Origin: Phycisphaerae bacterium
GTDB taxonomy: Bacteria > Planctomycetota > Phycisphaerae > UBA1845 > UTPLA1
Assembly (NCBI GenBank): GCA_029259995.1
Contig: JAJDEC010000434.1
Span: 1 to 9,274 of the forward strand
Direction: 5' to 3'
Length of the DNA stretch: 9,274 nt
The stretch's first letter is position 1; the number at the start of each line of letters is the position of its first letter. Under the pieces are notes generated by a model that searched no databases, was not told the origin of the DNA, and saw only the letters and a program-made list of their open reading frames with translations. Shown piece after piece: positions 6,400 to 9,274 of this stretch. A program made the translations under genes and the position numbers.

Positions 6400-6574
6400 G
6401 AGACTCGCTTTCATGCATGCGCAGCAAGTTACAGCTTGATTTCAGGCGCGGGGCGTGACGCGGCCGAGATTGCCCGTCTGCGCGCATCGCGCTGCCTTGG
6501 GCCGAGTGCGACTGCGGTTTCTGGTGGTTATCAAGTCAGAGACTGCGATTCCCTTCGCCGTACGGAGAATGAAC

Positions 6575-7243
6575 ATGTCGGATTCCAGTTCCTGGGAACT
6601 TGAGATGCTCGAACTCGCTCGGGCCGGCAACGGCGACGCGCTGAACGCGTTGCTTGCCGAATCGTATGACCCGCTTCTTGTCGCCGTAGGTTTCGAGATC
6701 GGGCAACAGCTGAGTCCGACGTATACCGCCGAAGATTGCGTGCAGGATACCTATTCCTATGTCGTGGCTCACATTGCGGATTTTGCTCCGAACGGCGAGG
6801 GCGCGTTTCTCGGCTGGTTGAAGCGAATTGCCCGGAGTCGTGCGATTGACGCCGCGCGGGCTGCGGGGGCCGCCAAGCGCGGAGGCGGCGCGAGGCGGGT
6901 GCGTGTATCCGACGATATGGCGAGTCGCATTGGTGATTCGATTGACGCCGTTGCGGCCGAGAGCGGCACGCCGAGTCGCGTGTTTGCGCGAAAAGACATC
7001 TCATCCGCGGTTCGCGTTGCCTTGGGGCAATTGAACGAGAACGAACGGCTCGTCATTGTCGCCCGATTGTTCGAGAATGAGGATTGGCCTGTCATCGCGT
7101 CGAATTTGGGCAACACAGTTTCCGGCGTCAGATCCATCGGGCATCGGGCGCTGACGAAGCTCCAGGAATTGATGGGCGGCATGTCCAGGTTTGCGAGTGT
7201 CAATCGAGCGATGATCCCGAGGAAAGAGAATCGCAAGACGTAA
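6575..7243 (+). CDS. ECF-type RNA polymerase sigma factor (sigma-70 family)
   Basis: A 222-residue sigma factor, within the usual ECF size range. Region 2 spans about residues 24-100: a region 2.2 core TAEDCVQDTY (51-60) matching the usual D-A-E-D-L-V-Q-E-T pattern, then a region 2.3/2.4 segment FLGWLKRIARSRAIDAAR (78-95) that should contact the -10 DNA. A basic, Gly/Ala-rich linker follows. Region 4 (about 144-203) carries the helix-turn-helix for the -35, with LNENERLVIVARL and VSGVRSIGHRALTKLQ. The ATG at 6575 is preferred because CGGAG lies 7 nt upstream; the ATG two codons earlier sits almost on that site, and the further open stretch to 6455 is unlike any sigma N-terminus. It has no anti-sigma gene beside it, only a kinase gene 52 nt downstream. 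This is a known planctomycete arrangement, so the kinase is its probable regulator. Confidence 0.9.
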   Translation: MSDSSSWELEMLELARAGNGDALNALLAESYDPLLVAVGFEIGQQLSPTYTAEDCVQDTYSYVVAHIADFAPNGEGAFLGWLKRIARSRAIDAARAAGAAKRGGGARRVRVSDDMASRIGDSIDAVAAESGTPSRVFARKDISSAVRVALGQLNENERLVIVARLFENEDWPVIASNLGNTVSGVRSIGHRALTKLQELMGGMSRFASVNRAMIPRKENRKT

Positions 7244-7295
7244 GCGTCTATCGTGATACGCTTGTCCTTGTTGTTGCATGCCGGGCGGGAGCCGA

Positions 7296-9274
7296 ATGCC
7301 AGCAGATTCATTTGACGATCGAGCGAAAGACATTCTCAATGGTCTCGGCGATTCAGATCCCGGGCCAGAGGGAGATGCCGCAGGTGCAGGCGATGTCACG
7401 CTGCCTGCCGCGGATTCGCAGGGGACGGCGCCGTTTTCCGAAGCGATCGACGGCTACGAGATTCTTCGCGAGATCCATCGCGGCGGTCAGGGCGTCGTCT
7501 ATCAGGCGATCCAACGCTCCACCAAGCGCAAAGTTGCGATCAAGGTGCTTTTGGAAGGACCTTACGCCTCGAAGGCCGCCCGGAAGCGCTTCGAGCGCGA
7601 AATCGAGCTCGTTGCTCAGCTCAAGCATCCCAACATCATCGCCATCTTTCATTCCGGCCAAACCAGCGACGGCAGGCAATACTGCGTGATGGACTACGTC
7701 CGCGGCGAGCCGCTCGACCTGTACGTCCACAAGCAGAAGCTCTCGCTGGAAGACACGCTGACGCTCTTTTCCAAAGTGTGTGGCGCCGTCAACTACGCCC
7801 ATCAAAAGGGCGTGATCCATCGCGACTTGAAGCCGTCAAACGTTCTCGTCGATTCAGACGGCGAGCCTCGCGTGCTGGACTTTGGTCTGGCCAAGCAGAT
7901 GGTGGATCGCCAGGAGACCGTGCTGTCGCTGACGGGGCAGGTCGTGGGCACGTTGCCGTACATGTCGCCGGAACAGGCCGAGGGCAATCCCGACAAGATC
8001 GACATTCGCACGGATGTGTACGCACTGGGCGTGATTCTCTATCAGATGCTGACGGGACAATATCCCTATCCCGTCGTGGGCCAGATGACGGAGGTGCTGA
8101 AGCACATCGCGGAAACGCAACCGACGCCGCCGAGCCGGAGTTGGACGAGTGATTCAGGCGTGACGACGCGCACGAGCAGAAAGAAGCTTCGCGCGGGCGA
8201 ATGCCCGATCGATGATGAAGTGCAGACGATCGTATTGCGGACGCTGGCGAAAGAGCGGGAGCGAAGGTATCAAAGCGCGGGGGAACTTGCGAACGACGTC
8301 GAGCATTACCTGGCCAACGAACCGATTGAGGCCAAGCGCGACTCGGCGTTCTATGTGCTGAAGAAGCAGTTGAGGCGATACAAGGCGCCGGCGGCCGCAG
8401 CAGCGATTCTGGTCCTGTTGCTCCTCGGCTGGGGTGTGACGATGTCGGTACTTTCAAAACAGAACCGTGGCCTTGCGAGGGACTATGCGAAGATTGCAGA
8501 AAAGGAGCGGAAAGCAAGAGAAGAGGCCGACACGCGCGCAAAGGAAAACCTCAACCTCGCCGAAAAAGAACGCCAGGCCCGCGCGCTGGCCGACCAGCGC
8601 GCGGGAGCGCTCCAATTGAGAGGCTACTACCATTCGATCTCTCTGGCACAGGTTGCCTACGAATACAACGAAATCCGGCGCATGAAGGAGCTGCTGCAGG
8701 AGTGTCCGGAGGATCTTCGGGCCTGGGAATGGCAGTACCTGCATTACCTGTCCGATCGCAGCATTCTCACGCTTCGCGGGTACCCTGACATCGTCAGTGC
8801 CGCCGCGCTCAGCCCGCACGGCAAGCGGATCGTCTCGGGAGGTGTCAACGGTACGCTGACTCTTTGGGATGCGGCGACGAATGAAGAGGTCCTCACGCTC
8901 CGCGGGCATGATGGGATAATCTTCTCCGTCGCGTTCAGCCCGGATGGCAAGCAGATCGTCTCGGGGAGTAGTGACGAGACTTTGAAACTCTGGGATGCGG
9001 CGACGGGCGAAAATGTTCTCACTCTCCGAGGACATGCTGTTTCCGTCAGTTCCGCCGCGTTCAGCCCGGACGGCAAGAGGATCGTCTCGGGTTGTATTGA
9101 CGAGACGTTGAAACTCTGGGATGCGGCGACTGGCGACGAGGTCTTCACGCTCCGTGGGCATGAAGATAACGTCCATTCCGTCGCGTTCAGCCCGGATGGC
9201 AAGCAGATCGTCTCGGGGAGTAGTGACGAGACTTTGAAACTCTGGGATGCGGCGACGGGCGAAAATGTTCTCAC
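7296..9274 (+). CDS. Membrane Ser/Thr protein kinase with WD40 repeats, 3' truncated
   Basis: A Hanks-type kinase, 659 codons visible, running off the right edge. The start is the ATG at 7296, behind GGGAG; an in-frame ATG at 7278 has no such site. After a Gly/Ala/Asp-rich N-terminus, the kinase domain spans about residues 54-330. It has a glycine loop HRGGQGVVY (61-69), catalytic Lys83 in VAIK, alpha-C Glu102, HRDLKPSN with Asp177 and Asn182, DFG at 195-197 and SPE at 223-225, so it should be active. The tail IDDEVQTIVLRTLAK...RRYQSAGEL is typical of planctomycete kinases. A transmembrane helix (about 366-387) is followed by a charged Lys/Glu/Ala-rich coiled coil (about 390-438), a W-E-W-Q-Y-L linker (477-482) and WD40 blades from 490. 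The WD40 part should lie outside the cytoplasmic membrane and sense or bind a partner. It is probably cotranscribed with the sigma factor gene, which is a likely phosphorylation target. Confidence 0.92.
   Translation, partial: MPADSFDDRAKDILNGLGDSDPGPEGDAAGAGDVTLPAADSQGTAPFSEAIDGYEILREIHRGGQGVVYQAIQRSTKRKVAIKVLLEGPYASKAARKRFEREIELVAQLKHPNIIAIFHSGQTSDGRQYCVMDYVRGEPLDLYVHKQKLSLEDTLTLFSKVCGAVNYAHQKGVIHRDLKPSNVLVDSDGEPRVLDFGLAKQMVDRQETVLSLTGQVVGTLPYMSPEQAEGNPDKIDIRTDVYALGVILYQMLTGQYPYPVVGQMTEVLKHIAETQPTPPSRSWTSDSGVTTRTSRKKLRAGECPIDDEVQTIVLRTLAKERERRYQSAGELANDVEHYLANEPIEAKRDSAFYVLKKQLRRYKAPAAAAAILVLLLLGWGVTMSVLSKQNRGLARDYAKIAEKERKAREEADTRAKENLNLAEKERQARALADQRAGALQLRGYYHSISLAQVAYEYNEIRRMKELLQECPEDLRAWEWQYLHYLSDRSILTLRGYPDIVSAAALSPHGKRIVSGGVNGTLTLWDAATNEEVLTLRGHDGIIFSVAFSPDGKQIVSGSSDETLKLWDAATGENVLTLRGHAVSVSSAAFSPDGKRIVSGCIDETLKLWDAATGDEVFTLRGHEDNVHSVAFSPDGKQIVSGSSDETLKLWDAATGENVL
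8763..9274 (+). repeat. Tandem 126-bp WD40 blade repeats inside the kinase gene
   Basis: Four full 42-residue blades (8763-8888, 8889-9014, 9015-9140, 9141-9266) and the start of a fifth lie in perfect register, each exactly 126 bp. Each shows L-T-L-R-G-H/Y, then A-F/L-S-P-D/H-G-K, then I-V-S-G and L-W-D-A-A-T. The first blade is the most divergent (GY for GH, SPHG for SPDG). Blades two and four are nearly identical at the DNA level. Seven or more blades are normal for a closed propeller, so several more should lie beyond the edge. Confidence 0.9.

Noticed and set aside
6455..6574. A 40-residue N-terminal extension of the sigma factor from the ATG at 6455
   Set aside because: It has no ribosome binding site, is Arg-rich and unlike any sigma factor N-terminus, while a good site precedes the ATG at 6575.
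7789..8541. Minus-strand reading frame of 250 codons opposite the kinase domain
   Set aside because: It is antisense to intact kinase motifs (HRDLKPSN, DFG, SPE), and its composition (Arg, Ser, Pro) is typical of shadow frames in GC-rich genes.
8454..9176. Long minus-strand reading frame of 240 codons with repeated units, opposite the WD40 region; another lies at 8744-9274
   Set aside because: It is the mirror of the 126-bp WD40 repeats. The plus-strand kinase frame is certain, and the repeats keep the antisense frame open by copying one stop-free unit.

Overview
The window looks like planctomycete DNA, most likely from the Phycisphaerae or a related lineage; this is inferred from gene content, not from a marker gene. 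Three things point that way: a very long secreted repeat protein that ends in a dockerin-like calcium-binding pair, with a short D-C-D-x-N-G-I-P-D-D linker inside it; an ECF-type sigma factor directly followed by a Hanks-type Ser/Thr kinase carrying a transmembrane helix and WD40 repeats; and a cluster of short GC-rich palindromes of the kind scattered through planctomycete and verrucomicrobial genomes.

Layout. Bases 1-4490 (+) hold the 3' part of a giant cell-surface or secreted beta-helix protein that enters from the left edge. A convergent intergenic stretch (4491-4966) follows. It has a nested inverted repeat just after the stop, then two hairpins read from the minus strand, one of which is a convincing intrinsic terminator. 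Bases 4967-5341 (-) encode a small lipoprotein whose last 58 residues are almost only Asp/Glu and Tyr/Phe, built partly from four 10-residue repeats. Bases 5342-6574 are mostly non-coding: a leader with a small palindrome, an array of at least five hairpins in two sequence families (5538-5790), a doubtful minus-strand reading frame (5915-6193), and a sigma70-like promoter (6370-6399) with a leader of about 170 nt. Bases 6575-7243 (+) encode the ECF-type sigma factor. From 7296 (+) the membrane kinase begins, and it runs off the right edge inside its WD40 domain.

How the genes may work together. The sigma factor and kinase lie 52 nt apart on the same strand and probably form one signalling unit: an outward or periplasmic WD40 sensor, a single membrane helix, a cytoplasmic kinase, and a sigma factor as likely output. 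The sigma factor has Thr where many ECF factors have the first Asp of the D-A-E-D motif in region 2.2, so regulation by phosphorylation can be tested. The beta-helix protein and the acidic/aromatic lipoprotein are both envelope or exported proteins, but nothing in the sequence ties them to the sigma/kinase pair. The least explained items are the lipoprotein tail and the palindrome array.
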